Positions 51,323 to 60,051 of a stretch of DNA of 64,000 nt are shown piece by piece (position 1 is the first letter of the stretch; each line of letters begins with the position of its first letter). Position numbers and translations under genes: made by a program. The DNA is from WHSW01 sp963767475 (GTDB lineage Bacteria; Actinomycetota; Thermoleophilia; Solirubrobacterales; 70-9). Location of the stretch: positions 1-64,000 of the forward strand of contig CAVYEI010000002.1 of the NCBI GenBank assembly GCA_963767475.1, read 5' to 3'. The notes beneath the pieces were generated by a model that worked only from the letters and a program-made list of their open reading frames with translations, was not told where the DNA came from and did not search any database.

Positions 51323-51777
51323 CGTCCGAGCGTGCGCAGGAAGCCTCGCGCGCGGGTGGGCAGCTCGTCGAGCAGCTCGCGAACCTCGGCCAGTCCCGTG
51401 CGCAGCTCGGCGTCGCCGGCCTCGATCGGCAGCATCGAGTCCTGAAGGCCGGCGACCGCCAGGTCGGCCTCCTGGGCCGCGACCACCGAGCGCTCGACGA
51501 AGGCCTTCACCCCCTGCGAGGGCAATCCCGCCGACGGCGACTCGAACGGTCGTGACTCGAGCCCGAACCGCGCGGCGAATTGGGCGTGAGTGCGCTTCGC
51601 CCGCCCGTAGGCCTTCTGCACCGGGCGAAACAGCTCCGCCTCGAGGCGATCGCCGGTGGCCTCGTCGAGTAGCTCATACGCGGCGCCGAGACAGGCCGTG
51701 GCGAGCGCGATGTGATCGATCGCGACGGCGAGCTCGGCGAGGATCTGCTCGCGGTCTTCGTGTGCGGTGCGAACCAT
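51319..51777 (-). CDS. Uncharacterised helical protein
   Basis: The 152-residue product (ATG 51777) is not recognised. It is mainly alpha-helical, with stretches such as DREQILAELAVAIDHIALATACLGAAYELLDEATGDRLEAEL and ending LPTRARGFLRTLGR. No signal peptide or membrane segment is seen. Its stop overlaps the convergent ACAD stop, and it lies 10 bp downstream of the ECF sigma gene on the same strand. Confidence 0.5.
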   Translation of the reverse strand: MVRTAHEDREQILAELAVAIDHIALATACLGAAYELLDEATGDRLEAELFRPVQKAYGRAKRTHAQFAARFGLESRPFESPSAGLPSQGVKAFVERSVVAAQEADLAVAGLQDSMLPIEAGDAELRTGLAEVRELLDELPTRARGFLRTLGR

Positions 51778-51787
51778 GGCCGCCAGG

Positions 51788-52993
51788 TTAGTCGTCGTCC
51801 ATAGCGGCAAGCTGGCGCTCGAGATACGCGCGCTGCACCGGGTTGGCGGCGAGCTCGATCGCGCGCTCGTATGCCGGCGCCGCCTCCGCCCGGCCGAGGC
51901 GCCGGAGCAGATCGGCGCGGGCGACGTGGTAGGGGCCGTAGTCATCGAGCTCGTCGATCCGCTCGATCATCTCCAGCCCGTCCGCGGGGCCGCGCGCCAT
52001 CGCCACCGCGACCGCGCGGTTGAGCTCGACCACGGGCGACGGGCTGGCCTCGGCGAGCCAGGCGTAGAGGCGGACGATCCGCGGCCAGTCCGTATCGATG
52101 GGATCGTCGGGGCGGGCGTGCTCGGCCGCGATCGCCGCCTGGATCACATACGGGCTGGGACCGTACGCGCGCGCCTTCGTCGCCAGCTCGAGCCCCTCTG
52201 CTATCCGCTCGGAGTCCCACAGCGAGCGGTCCTGGTCGGGGAGCAGGACGAGCTCGCCGGCCGCGTCCGTACGCGCCCCGCGGCGGGCGTCGGTGAGCAA
52301 CATCAGCGCCAGCAGCGCCACCACCTCCGGCTCGCCGGGCATCACCTCGCGCAGCACCCTGGTCAGACGGATCGCCTCGGCGCAGAGCTCGCCGCGCACC
52401 AGCGACTCGGAGCCCGACGACAGATAGCCCTCGTTGAAGATCAGGTAGAGCGTCGCCAGCACCGAGCCCAGCCGCTCGCGCAGATGCTCGGGCCCCGGCA
52501 CCTCGTAGGGGATCTGGGCGTCGCGGATCTTGCGTTTCGCCCGCACCAGTCGCTGGGCCATCGCCGACTCGCCGATCAGAAAGGCGCTGGCGATCTCGGC
52601 GGTCGTCAGGCCGCCGAGAGTGCGCAGGGTGAGCGCGACGCGGGCCTCGGGTGCCAGCGCCGGGTGGCAGCAGGTGAAGATCAGCCGCAGGCGGTCGTCG
52701 GGGAGCGCCTCGGCCTCATCGCCGATCTCGAGCTCGTCGGGCATTCGCAACGCCTCCAGCGCCTCGAGCTCGGGCCGCTTCGCCGCCAGGGTGCGCTCGC
52801 GCCGCAGGCGGTCGATCGCGCGATTGCGCGCCACCCGGGTGATCCAGGCGCCCGGGTTCGACGGGAGGCCGTCGGCGGGCCAGCGCTGGAGCGCGACCAC
52901 GAACGCCTCTTGGACCGCCTCCTCGGCGGCGTCGAAGTCGCCGAGGATGCGGATCAGGGTGGCGACCGCACGTCCCGACTCCTGCCGGAACAC
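51788..52993 (-). CDS. ECF42-type RNA polymerase sigma factor
   Basis: The protein (401 aa from GTG 52993) has sigma region 2 (GRAVATLIRILGDFDAAEEAVQEAFVVALQRWPADGLPSNPGAWITRVARNRAIDRLRRER), region 4 (ARVALTLRTLGGLTTAEIASAFLIGESAMAQRLVRAKRKIR) and a long C-terminal TPR-like extension (210-401; the DUF6596 region: YLIFNEGYLSSGSESLVRGELCAEAIRL). This layout defines ECF42, which lacks an anti-sigma factor and depends on its C-terminal domain. The DGPF partner gene ends 24 bp upstream. The N-terminus seems a few residues short, but no better start codon exists in frame. Confidence 0.85.
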   Translation of the reverse strand: MFRQESGRAVATLIRILGDFDAAEEAVQEAFVVALQRWPADGLPSNPGAWITRVARNRAIDRLRRERTLAAKRPELEALEALRMPDELEIGDEAEALPDDRLRLIFTCCHPALAPEARVALTLRTLGGLTTAEIASAFLIGESAMAQRLVRAKRKIRDAQIPYEVPGPEHLRERLGSVLATLYLIFNEGYLSSGSESLVRGELCAEAIRLTRVLREVMPGEPEVVALLALMLLTDARRGARTDAAGELVLLPDQDRSLWDSERIAEGLELATKARAYGPSPYVIQAAIAAEHARPDDPIDTDWPRIVRLYAWLAEASPSPVVELNRAVAVAMARGPADGLEMIERIDELDDYGPYHVARADLLRRLGRAEAAPAYERAIELAANPVQRAYLERQLAAMDDD

Positions 52994-53016
52994 GCGGTCG
53001 ACGCCACCCTGGGCCT

Positions 53017-53412
53017 CTACGAGGAGACCTCCCCGGCCGCGGCCGGCTCCCCGGCCGCGAACGCGTCGTAGTCCATCACCGGCCGGACCTCGATCGCGCC
53101 ATCGCGGATCGGGATCCGCTTCGCCCACTCGAGCGCCTGGTCGAGGTTCTCGCACTCGATCAGGTAGAAGCCGCCGACCTGCTCCTTGCTCTCCGCGAAC
53201 GGGCCGTCGGTGACCACGCGCTCGTCGCCGTCGCCGAGCCGCACGGTCGTCGCCGTGGGACTGTCCTGTAGGCCCTCGCCGGCGATGAACGCGCCGGACT
53301 CCTTCAGCGCCTCGGTGTAGTCGTTCCAGCGGCCGAGCTGCGCCCGCATCTCGTCGGGTGTCGCGTCCTCCCAGCGACCCTCCTCGCGGATGATCGTCAG
53401 CATGTACCTCAT
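53017..53412 (-). CDS. DGPF (YCII-related) domain protein
   Basis: The 131-residue protein starts after a strong GAGGAGG site: MRYMLTIIREEGRWEDATPDEMRAQLGRWNDYTEAL, and contains VVTDGPFAESKEQVGGFYLIECENLDQALEWAKRIP with the DGPF signature. DGPF genes are the standard partners and targets of ECF42 sigma factors; their biochemical function is unknown. A matching ECF42 promoter lies 50 bp upstream. Confidence 0.85.
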   Translation of the reverse strand: MRYMLTIIREEGRWEDATPDEMRAQLGRWNDYTEALKESGAFIAGEGLQDSPTATTVRLGDGDERVVTDGPFAESKEQVGGFYLIECENLDQALEWAKRIPIRDGAIEVRPVMDYDAFAAGEPAAAGEVSS

Positions 53413-53462
53413 CGCGTCCTCCTCGTGGTCTGGCGGCTCGGTTGGGCCGCGTTCACCCTAAC

Positions 53463-53489
53463 GACGATCGAGCGTGGCGCAGATCGACA
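53463..53489 (-). promoter_or_regulatory. ECF42 promoter of the DGPF-sigma operon
   Basis: On the minus strand TGTCGA (53489-53484) and CGTC (53466-53463) are 17 bp apart, matching the bipartite motif reported for ECF42 (TGTCGA, then CGA/TC). It sits 50 bp before the DGPF start, indicating that the sigma factor drives its own operon. Confidence 0.65.
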
Positions 53490-53505
53490 GCGGTGAGGTG
53501 AAACT

Positions 53506-53943
53506 TTGACAATCGAGCCACTCGAGCACATCCGCAGCTACTACGAGGCCCTGAACACCGGCGACGTGGAGCTGGTCGCCTCTCACTTCACCGACGACGC
53601 CACCCACTACTACACCCGGCTCGGCCCCCACCACGGGCGCGAGATCGCCGACAACGCCCGCTGGGCGATCGACAACCTCGACGGCAAGTGGTGGTACGAG
53701 CACGGGATCGCCGACGGAGACGAGGCGGTGATCGAGTGGACGATGACCTGGCGCGACCCGAAGTCGGGCGAGCCGCGGCTCAACCGCGGCACGGAGTGGT
53801 TTCGGCTCGAGGGCGGCAGGATCGCCGAGGTTCGCGCCTACCACCACGGTGACGCCCGCAACCCGAGCGGCGACCTGCTCGGCTTCGACGCCGCGGCCCG
53901 CGGCTACACGACGCTCGACAGCCCGCCGACCGACCCGACCTAG
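53506..53943 (+). CDS. SnoaL-like (NTF2-fold) protein
   Basis: The 145-residue protein starts at TTG 53506, supported by GAGGTGA just upstream. The sequence EHIRSYYEALNTGDVELVASHFTDDATHYYTRLGPHHGREIADNARW and GTEWFRLEGGRIAEVRAYHH is typical of SnoaL-like NTF2 folds, which include small isomerases, hydrolases and polyketide cyclases. It is divergent from the DGPF operon. The reaction is unknown. Confidence 0.72.
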   Translation: MTIEPLEHIRSYYEALNTGDVELVASHFTDDATHYYTRLGPHHGREIADNARWAIDNLDGKWWYEHGIADGDEAVIEWTMTWRDPKSGEPRLNRGTEWFRLEGGRIAEVRAYHHGDARNPSGDLLGFDAAARGYTTLDSPPTDPT

Positions 53944-55226
53944 CCGTCGTCGGAGGACTCCGAGTCGGCGCCGGGCTGGACGAGGTCCTCGCCCTCGGCG
54001 CCCTTGGTGGCCTTGTCGCTGGCGGCCGCCGTCAGCTTGAGCGCGCCGTTGTCGCCGATCTCCACACCGAGCTTCAGTATCTGGCCGGTCTTCAGGGCGC
54101 TGATCCGAAGCTCCTCGGGGACGGCGATCGCGGTGTCGTGGCCGGACTCGCGCACGTCGTCGGCCGAGACGATCAGCTTGCGCGAGTCGCGACAGACGCC
54201 CTCGACGATCGCCTCGACATCGGCGGTCGTGGTCTCATCGCCGCTGGTGTCATCGTCGCTGGGCTTCAGTGCCACCTGCTCGAGGCCGACATGCGGAACC
54301 TTCGGCAGCGCCGGCGGCTCGCCGCAGCCCTGCTCACCCGGCGGCGTCACCGGTAGCGCCTCGACGTTGTCGGCAATCCTCGCCTGCACCTCGACCTGGT
54401 CGCCGACGTCGGGCGGCGTCCGCTGAGCCTTTCCGCGAACGAGCAGCGAGACCCCGGGCCCCGAGACCGTGTAGACGCGCATCACGGGATTGCTGAAGGT
54501 GACCGTGCCGGCGAACGAGACCTGGCCCCGCTTGCCGTTCTCGTCGCGGTTGCCCGTTTCGTCGTAGGTGCCGTTGGCGAGCTGGCGCGCCTCGAGCTCG
54601 ACCACCCTGCCAACGGTCGGCGGGCTATGCGAGTGCACGGCGAGCAGCCGCCGGTCGTCGGTGGCAATCGTGTAGCTGGCCGCCTCGGGGTTGAGGTGGA
54701 CCACGGTGCCGGTCAGCGTCGTGGTCGTAGGTTCGACGCTGTCCTCGTCGTCGGTCGTCCCCCCGGTGGTGGTGTCTGTCGTGGTGTCGGTCGTCGTGCT
54801 CGGGTACGACGTCGCCGGCGGCGTCGTCGTCACCGGCGGCGTGGTGGTCGGAGTGTCGAAGACCGGCGGCGAATCGCCGCTTGGGGGCGCGGGCACGGAG
54901 GTGCCGTCGCCGCCGTTCGAATCGTTCGCGTTGCCTTCACCGTCGCCGTCGCCCCGGCTCGAGTCCGGCTGTGCGTTGACCGTCTGCGGATTCTCCGGAG
55001 GCGGAACCTCGATCACCATCGGATTCGTCCCTCCCAGGGTGCCCTCGGTCCCGGGCCCGATCGCAACGCCGACGAAGAGCCCGAAGCCGAGCGCCACCGC
55101 CGACAGCGGCGCGGTCCAGCGGCGGTCGACGATCGGCAGGGCGGCCCAGCGCAGCGAGGCAAAGCGCGCGAGCGAGCGGCGATCGGGCCGCACCGAGCCA
55201 CGGATCAGCCGGCCCGGAATCCTCAC
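53940..55226 (-). CDS. Membrane-anchored Thr-rich envelope protein
   Basis: The 428-residue protein has a basic N-terminus, one membrane segment (about 40-58; LSAVALGFGLFVGVAIG), and then a long Pro/Thr/Asp-rich stalk (70-165, with runs such as TTTPPVTTTPPATS and TTTDTTTDTTTGG). Two OB-like beta domains follow (LTGTVVHLNPEAASYTIATDD; RVVELEARQLANG; DQVEVQARIAD). It would sit outside the membrane. The GTG start overlaps the zinc-ribbon gene stop (GTGA). No family is recognised. Confidence 0.6.
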   Translation of the reverse strand: MRIPGRLIRGSVRPDRRSLARFASLRWAALPIVDRRWTAPLSAVALGFGLFVGVAIGPGTEGTLGGTNPMVIEVPPPENPQTVNAQPDSSRGDGDGEGNANDSNGGDGTSVPAPPSGDSPPVFDTPTTTPPVTTTPPATSYPSTTTDTTTDTTTGGTTDDEDSVEPTTTTLTGTVVHLNPEAASYTIATDDRRLLAVHSHSPPTVGRVVELEARQLANGTYDETGNRDENGKRGQVSFAGTVTFSNPVMRVYTVSGPGVSLLVRGKAQRTPPDVGDQVEVQARIADNVEALPVTPPGEQGCGEPPALPKVPHVGLEQVALKPSDDDTSGDETTTADVEAIVEGVCRDSRKLIVSADDVRESGHDTAIAVPEELRISALKTGQILKLGVEIGDNGALKLTAAASDKATKGAEGEDLVQPGADSESSDDG

Positions 55227-55927
55227 GGGGTCACCCCTGTACTCGGCGGAGTGGCGGCCTTACTCGGTGGAGTATCGGCCTCGCCCGGCGCAGTGTCGGC
55301 CTCGCTCGGCGGAGTGTCGGCATTGCTCGGCGGAGTGGCGGCGTTGGCGGACACAGGTGTTGAGGGTACTCCCGTCCGCGCCAGGGTCGAGCCGCAGCGC
55401 CCGCAGTACTGAGCGCCAACCCCGACCGGCGCCCGGCACGCCGGGCAGACCGCCGCCGGCGCCGGAGTCGCGATCCCGAGCGCCTGCTCGACCGAGCTCA
55501 GCTCGGCGTCGACCGCCTGCAGCTCGGCCGCGCGGCGGACGAGCACGTCGAGACGAAAGTGGTCACGAATCGCCATCTCATAGACGAGTCCGCCGAGGTC
55601 GGACTCGAGCTCCGCGTAGCGCTGCGAGAGCTGTTTGCGGCGAGCCAAGAGCTCAGCCGGCGGCGGCGCGGGCGGCGCCTGAGCCGGTTGCGGCGTGGCA
55701 GCGGGGGCGGCCGGGGCGGCGGCGGGTTGAGCCTGCGCAGCCGGGGCCTGCACGGGCGCGGCCGCTGCCTGCGCCGCCGGAGCCTGGCCGGCCGGCGCCG
55801 CGGCCGGGGCGGCCGCCGCGGCCGGCTGGGCGGCAGGGGCGGCCGCGGCCTGCGGCTTGGCGCCCTTGGGGTTCCGTGGGCGGGTCTTGAAGTAGGGCTT
55901 CAGGCGCTTGATCGGGCTCGGGCTCAT
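55223..55927 (-). CDS. Ala/Pro-rich zinc-ribbon protein
   Basis: The 234-residue protein starts with a basic patch (KRLKPYFKTRPRNPKG), then an Ala/Pro/Gln linker (25-95), a coiled-coil-like helix (ELLARRKQLSQRYAELESDLGGLVYEMAIR), and a zinc ribbon (CPACRAPVGVGAQYCGRCG). The C-terminus is a tandem 7-residue repeat of TPPSxAD type. It lies between two envelope genes, with 4-bp overlaps at both ends. The role is unknown; a cytoplasmic adaptor of an envelope complex is possible. Confidence 0.6.
   Translation of the reverse strand: MSPSPIKRLKPYFKTRPRNPKGAKPQAAAAPAAQPAAAAAPAAAPAGQAPAAQAAAAPVQAPAAQAQPAAAPAAPAATPQPAQAPPAPPPAELLARRKQLSQRYAELESDLGGLVYEMAIRDHFRLDVLVRRAAELQAVDAELSSVEQALGIATPAPAAVCPACRAPVGVGAQYCGRCGSTLARTGVPSTPVSANAATPPSNADTPPSEADTAPGEADTPPSKAATPPSTGVTP
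55239..55345 (-). repeat. 21-bp coding tandem repeat
   Basis: About five 21-bp units of the form ACTCGGCGGAGTGNCGGC encode the C-terminal TPPSNAD, TPPSEAD, TAPGEAD, TPPSKAA and TPPSTG heptads of the zinc-ribbon protein. Variation between units is small, so copy number could vary between strains. Confidence 0.7.
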
Positions 55928-56721
55928 TGCGTGTCCTGCGGTGGGATCTCGCTCTCGCCGCCGGCGCCCGGGGCAAGGTCGTCGACGCCCGGCTCCGCCG
56001 CCTCGGGCGTCTCGGTGGAGGATGTCTCATCGCCGCTCGCGACCTCGACCACGACCGCCTCCGGGAAGCTCTTTTGCAGCCCCTCGAGCGCCACCTCCGC
56101 CGACTTGCGGTCCGTATAGACGCCCGAGTAGATCACGTAGTTGCCGGGCGGCAGACTGGAGTAGAGGTCGGAATCGAGCACGGCGGCATCGGCGGCGCCG
56201 TCGCTGGCCGCCGTCTCCTTGGCGGCGTCGACGGTCTCGGGGGTGGCGCCATCCTGGGTCACGGTGCTGAGCTGGATCGTGAACCCTTCGGTGCCCTCGG
56301 GCCACTCGCTGGTGATCGTGTCCGCAGCCCCCGAATCGGGCTCGGCCGGCGTCGTGGTCGGGCTGGAACCGGTCGTCGTCGCCTCGCCGACCTTGACGAT
56401 CGGCGCCGGCGCCGGGTCGTCGCCGCCACCGCGGCCGATCAGCACGCCGATCAACAGCATCCCGCCGAGCAGGGCGATCCCGATCACGGCCGCCAGCGGC
56501 GAGACGTCCGACTGACGTGGCGGCTGCGGCTCGGCAGCCGGAGCGGGCGCGCCGGATAGATTCGCGGGCGGGCCCGGCGGCGGCACCCTCGGCTCGCCGC
56601 GGCGCGTGCCGCATGCGAGGCAGTAGCGCTGGTCGGGCGCCAGCGCGGCGCCACAGCTGGCACACGACTGGTCCGGCGGCCCGCTCGGGGGCGTCGGCTG
56701 CTGCTGCTCGGTGGCTGCCAT
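55924..56721 (-). CDS. Zinc-ribbon membrane protein with SPOR-like domain
   Basis: The 265-residue protein has an N-terminal zinc ribbon (CASCGAALAPDQRYCLACG), a Pro-rich stretch, one membrane helix (about 74-96; LAAVIGIALLGGMLLIGVLIG) and an outside C-terminal domain. There, GFTIQLSTV and NYVIYSGVYTDRKSAEVALEGLQKSFPEAVVVEV match the SPOR fold that binds denuded peptidoglycan. An acidic tail follows. ATG 56721 was chosen over GTG 56724. It heads the three-gene envelope operon and diverges from an ACAD gene. Confidence 0.7.
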   Translation of the reverse strand: MAATEQQQPTPPSGPPDQSCASCGAALAPDQRYCLACGTRRGEPRVPPPGPPANLSGAPAPAAEPQPPRQSDVSPLAAVIGIALLGGMLLIGVLIGRGGGDDPAPAPIVKVGEATTTGSSPTTTPAEPDSGAADTITSEWPEGTEGFTIQLSTVTQDGATPETVDAAKETAASDGAADAAVLDSDLYSSLPPGNYVIYSGVYTDRKSAEVALEGLQKSFPEAVVVEVASGDETSSTETPEAAEPGVDDLAPGAGGESEIPPQDTQ

Positions 56722-56791
56722 CACCCATATTCAACAACGTCCGGCGGCACAGGTTCCGCAGCGTCCGCGCCCAGTAGGCTGCGCGCCGACG

Positions 56792-57970
56792 GTGACCGTG
56801 GTCAAGGACAGCGGCGAGCGGGCGCTGATGCCCCCGTTTACCGACGAGCACATCCAGCTGCGCGAGACGATCAATCGCTGGGTCCGCGAGGAGATCGTCC
56901 CCCACGTCGACGAGTGGGAGGCGGCACGCGAGTTCCCGCGCGACCTCTATCGGCGGGCCGCCGAGCTCGGCTTTCTCGGGCTCAAGTACCCGGAGGAGCT
57001 GGGCGGCCAGGGGGGCGACTACGTCCACGACGCCGTCTGGGCGGAGGAGCTGGCCGCCGCCGGGGCCTCCGGCGGTGTCGGCGCCGGACTCGGTGCCCAC
57101 ACCGGGATCGCCACGCCGCCGGTGTACAGGTTCGGAACCCCCGACCAGCACGAGCGTTTCCTGCGCCCGGCGATCCAGGGCGAGCGGATCGCAGCGCTCG
57201 GGATCACCGAGCCCGGCGCCGGCTCCGACGTCGCCTCGATCAGGACGATGGCGCGCAAGGTTGACGGTGGCTACCTCGTCAACGGCTCGAAGACCTTCAT
57301 CACCAACGGCGTCCGCGCCGACTTCCTCGTCTGCGCGGTGAAGACGACCGAGGACGGCGGCCACCAGGGGATCTCGTTCCTGATCCTCGAGCGCGAGATG
57401 CCCGGCTACGAGGTCGTCAACAAGCTCGAGAAGATGGGCTGGCACTCCTCCGATACCGCCGAGCTCTCGTTCACCGAGGTCGAGGTCCCGGACGAGAACC
57501 TGCTCGGCGAGGAGAATCGCGGCTTCTACCTGATCATGGAGAACTTCGCCTGGGAGCGGCTGCTGATGTCGCTGGGCGCGGTCGGGGCGATGCGCCGGCT
57601 GCTGGCGGTGGCGATCGAGTACGCGGGCGAGCGCGAGGCCTTCGGCCGGCCGATCGGCCGCTTTCAGGCGATCCGTCACAAGATCGCCGAGATCGGCGTC
57701 AAGGCCGAGGTCGGGCGCGCGCTCACCTACCACGCCCTGCGCCGCTACATCGCGGGCGAGGATGTGATCGCCGACGTGACCAAGGCGAAGCTCTACACCC
57801 AGCGCGCCTGCGTCGAGGTCGCCGACGAATGCGTGCAGATCCTCGGCGGCTACGGCTACATGCGCGAGTACGGGGTCGAGCGGGCGCTGCGCGACGCCCG
57901 CCTGGGGCCGATCGGCGGCGGCACCGACGAGGTGATGAAGGAGATCCTCGGGCGCCAGCTCGGCCTCTGA
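56792..57970 (+). CDS. Acyl-CoA dehydrogenase (LCAD-like)
   Basis: The 392-residue protein (GTG 56792; ATG 56828 is also possible) has LGLKYPEELGGQGGDYVHDAVWAEELAAAG, ALGITEPGAGSDVASIRTMA, NGSKTFITNGVRADFLVC and YAGEREAFGRPIGRFQAIRHKIAEIG. WERLLM in helix G supplies the Glu base, and GGTDEVM replaces the EGTxEI loop, as in long-chain enzymes. It is closest in pattern to the ACAD at 48.9 kb. Electrons would pass to ETF. It stands alone with a receiver gene 69 bp downstream. Confidence 0.87.
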   Translation: MTVVKDSGERALMPPFTDEHIQLRETINRWVREEIVPHVDEWEAAREFPRDLYRRAAELGFLGLKYPEELGGQGGDYVHDAVWAEELAAAGASGGVGAGLGAHTGIATPPVYRFGTPDQHERFLRPAIQGERIAALGITEPGAGSDVASIRTMARKVDGGYLVNGSKTFITNGVRADFLVCAVKTTEDGGHQGISFLILEREMPGYEVVNKLEKMGWHSSDTAELSFTEVEVPDENLLGEENRGFYLIMENFAWERLLMSLGAVGAMRRLLAVAIEYAGEREAFGRPIGRFQAIRHKIAEIGVKAEVGRALTYHALRRYIAGEDVIADVTKAKLYTQRACVEVADECVQILGGYGYMREYGVERALRDARLGPIGGGTDEVMKEILGRQLGL

Positions 57971-58039
57971 GCGCGCATCTGCGATAACAATCCCGGAGAT
58001 GACAAACACCCGCAACCCAGGGAAGGGTGCGGCCGGCCG

Positions 58040-58420
58040 ATGGTCGGGGTAGTCATCTGCGACGACGAGGCCGAGCTGCGCGAACTGACCAGGTTCGGGC
58101 TCGAGCTCGACCGCCGCCTTCGCGTGCTCGGTGAGGCGGAGTCGGCCGAGGAGTGCATCGATGTCGTCCGCGACCTCTCCCCCGACGCGATCGTCCTCGA
58201 CCTCGGCCTCCCTGGGATGGACGGGCTGGACGCGATACCGCTGCTGCGCGAGGTCTCACCGGCGGTCTCGATCGTCGTCCTCTCGGGAATGGATGCCGCG
58301 CGGATGGAGCGCCCCGCGATCGACCGGGGCGCCGACGCATACGTCCAGAAGGGCACGCCGCTGGCGGAGATTCGCTCGACCGTGCTCGCCACCGTCCGCG
58401 ATCGCGGCGCCGATCTCTGA
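58040..58420 (+). CDS. Single-domain response regulator receiver
   Basis: The 126-residue protein is a CheY-like receiver without output domain: VVICDDEAELRELTRFGLEL (acidic pocket), DAIVLDLGLPGMDG (phospho-acceptor Asp), IVVLSGMDAARM (Thr/Ser position) and ADAYVQKGTPLAEI (Lys). No histidine kinase is nearby. It could act by protein contact or as a phosphate sink. Confidence 0.82.
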   Translation: MVGVVICDDEAELRELTRFGLELDRRLRVLGEAESAEECIDVVRDLSPDAIVLDLGLPGMDGLDAIPLLREVSPAVSIVVLSGMDAARMERPAIDRGADAYVQKGTPLAEIRSTVLATVRDRGADL

Positions 58421-58513
58421 CGGCGCGGCGCCGTGGCCGACTCCATAGAGTGCCCCGACTTGGACCGCGGGTCCGACACCAACTGACGTAATCGACAGGA
58501 GTGAATCGAGAAC

Positions 58514-59344
58514 ATGGGATTGCTTGAGGGCAAGGCCGCGATCGTCACCGGCTCAGCGCGTGGGATCGGCCGAGCGACGGCGGAGCTGTTCATCAACGAG
58601 GGCGCCAAGGTCCTGATCAACGACATCGACGGAGACGTCGCCGAACAGGCCGCATCGGAGATCGACGGTGAGACCGCGGTCTTCGCCGGCGACCTGACCG
58701 AGCCCGGCGTGCCGGACGAGCTGGTCGCGAAGGCGGTCGAGGCCTTCGGCGAGGTCGACATCATCGTCAACAACGCCGGCTACACCTGGGACGGAGTCGT
58801 CCACCGGATGACCGACGAGCAGTTCCAGGCGATGCTCGACATCCACACGATCGTCCCCTTCCGCGTCGTCCGCGCGATCGCCCCGCATTGGCGCGAGGCG
58901 GCGAAGGCCGAACGCGCGGAGGGCGTCGAGCGGTTCCGCAAGATCGTCAACATCTCCTCGATCTCGGGGACGATGGGCAACGCCGGCCAGGTCAACTACT
59001 CGGCCGCCAAGGCCGGCGTCGTCGGGTTCACCAAGACCCTGGCGAAGGAGTGGGGCTCGTTCAAGATCAACTGCAACGCCGTCGCCTTCGGTTTCATCGA
59101 GACCCGGCTGACGCAGGCGAAGGAGAAGGGCGAGACGCTCGAGGTCGGCGACGGCGAACAGGTCGAGCTCGGGATCCCCGAGCAGATGCGCGCGATGGCC
59201 TCGGCGATCATCCCGCTCGGCCGGCCCGCCCAGCCCGAGGAGGCCGCGGCGCCGGTGCTCTTCCTCAGCTCCGGGCTCTCCAACTATGTTCACGGTCAAT
59301 GCCTGAACGTCACCGGCGGCCAGTTCGGCGGTATGTACACGTAG
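58514..59344 (+). CDS. SDR-family oxidoreductase (FabG-like)
   Basis: The 276-residue protein is a classical SDR: AAIVTGSARGIGRATAELF (NAD(P) site), NNAGYTWDG, NISSISGTMGNAGQVNYSAAKAGVVGFTKTLA with the Ser-Tyr-Lys triad, and VTGGQFGGM at the end. It most likely reduces or oxidises 3-oxo/3-hydroxyacyl-CoA or -ACP. Placement between acyl-CoA dehydrogenase genes favours a fatty-acid oxidation role. Its 3' end overlaps the lipoprotein gene by 46 bp. Confidence 0.82.
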   Translation: MGLLEGKAAIVTGSARGIGRATAELFINEGAKVLINDIDGDVAEQAASEIDGETAVFAGDLTEPGVPDELVAKAVEAFGEVDIIVNNAGYTWDGVVHRMTDEQFQAMLDIHTIVPFRVVRAIAPHWREAAKAERAEGVERFRKIVNISSISGTMGNAGQVNYSAAKAGVVGFTKTLAKEWGSFKINCNAVAFGFIETRLTQAKEKGETLEVGDGEQVELGIPEQMRAMASAIIPLGRPAQPEEAAAPVLFLSSGLSNYVHGQCLNVTGGQFGGMYT

Positions 59345-60039
59345 GGCTCGTCGCTCTCGTCGCCGCAGCGGTCGCGGTCGGCGGCTGCGGCTCGAGCGCG
59401 GACGATCCCGAGCAGGAACCAGTGTCCGATGCCGACGCGACCGCGGTCGCCGCGCTCGGCGACTCGATCACCTCCGGTTCGCCGGGCTACGACCCCGACC
59501 CTGCCCAACGAGCGGCGTTCGGGTTCGGCGACGACGAGCGCAGCCAGTACGAGTACTGGGCTGAGAGCGCGCGCCCGGGTCTCGAGTTCACCAACTGCGG
59601 CGTCTTCGGCGAGCGCACCGACGAGATCTCCCAGCGCCTCGACGGCTGTGCCGAGGGCGCCGAGATCCTGATCGTCCAGGGCGGCATCAACGACATCGCC
59701 CAGGGGCGTCCGGTCGCCGACGCCGGCGACGACCTGCAGTCGATGGTCGCCCGCGGCAAGCAACTCGGCCTTGACGTCTATCTCGTCGACGTTCTGCCGT
59801 GGAACAACGGCCACCCGGCCGCCGACGCCCCGATCGCCGAGCTAAACCGCCGGATCGCCGCGATCGGTCGCGCCGAGGGCGTGCCCGTGATCGGCTTCCA
59901 CGACCGGCTCGAGAACCCCGAGGCGCACGGGCAGATGGCGCCGCAGCTGACCGCCGACGGCGATCACCCGTCGGTGGCGGGCTACCGCCTGCTGGGCGAG
60001 CTGGTGGCTTCGAAGCTGACGGCGGGCGCCGCGGGCTAA
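59299..60039 (+). CDS. SGNH-hydrolase-type lipoprotein
   Basis: The 246-residue product has a lipoprotein signal (GLVALVAAAVAVGGC) and SGNH hydrolase blocks: ALGDSITSGS (Ser), NCGVFGERTDEI (Gly), QGGINDIAQG (Asn) and DGDHPSVAGY (Asp/His). These define GDSL-type esterases or acetylhydrolases, here outside the membrane. ATG 59299 is the only usual start and overlaps the SDR gene by 46 bp. Confidence 0.78.
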   Translation: MPERHRRPVRRYVHVGLVALVAAAVAVGGCGSSADDPEQEPVSDADATAVAALGDSITSGSPGYDPDPAQRAAFGFGDDERSQYEYWAESARPGLEFTNCGVFGERTDEISQRLDGCAEGAEILIVQGGINDIAQGRPVADAGDDLQSMVARGKQLGLDVYLVDVLPWNNGHPAADAPIAELNRRIAAIGRAEGVPVIGFHDRLENPEAHGQMAPQLTADGDHPSVAGYRLLGELVASKLTAGAAG

Positions 60040-60051
60040 CCTCCGCAGCCG

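Noticed and set aside
55239..55345. Possible CRISPR-like array
   Set aside because: Units are contiguous 21-bp coding repeats without spacers.
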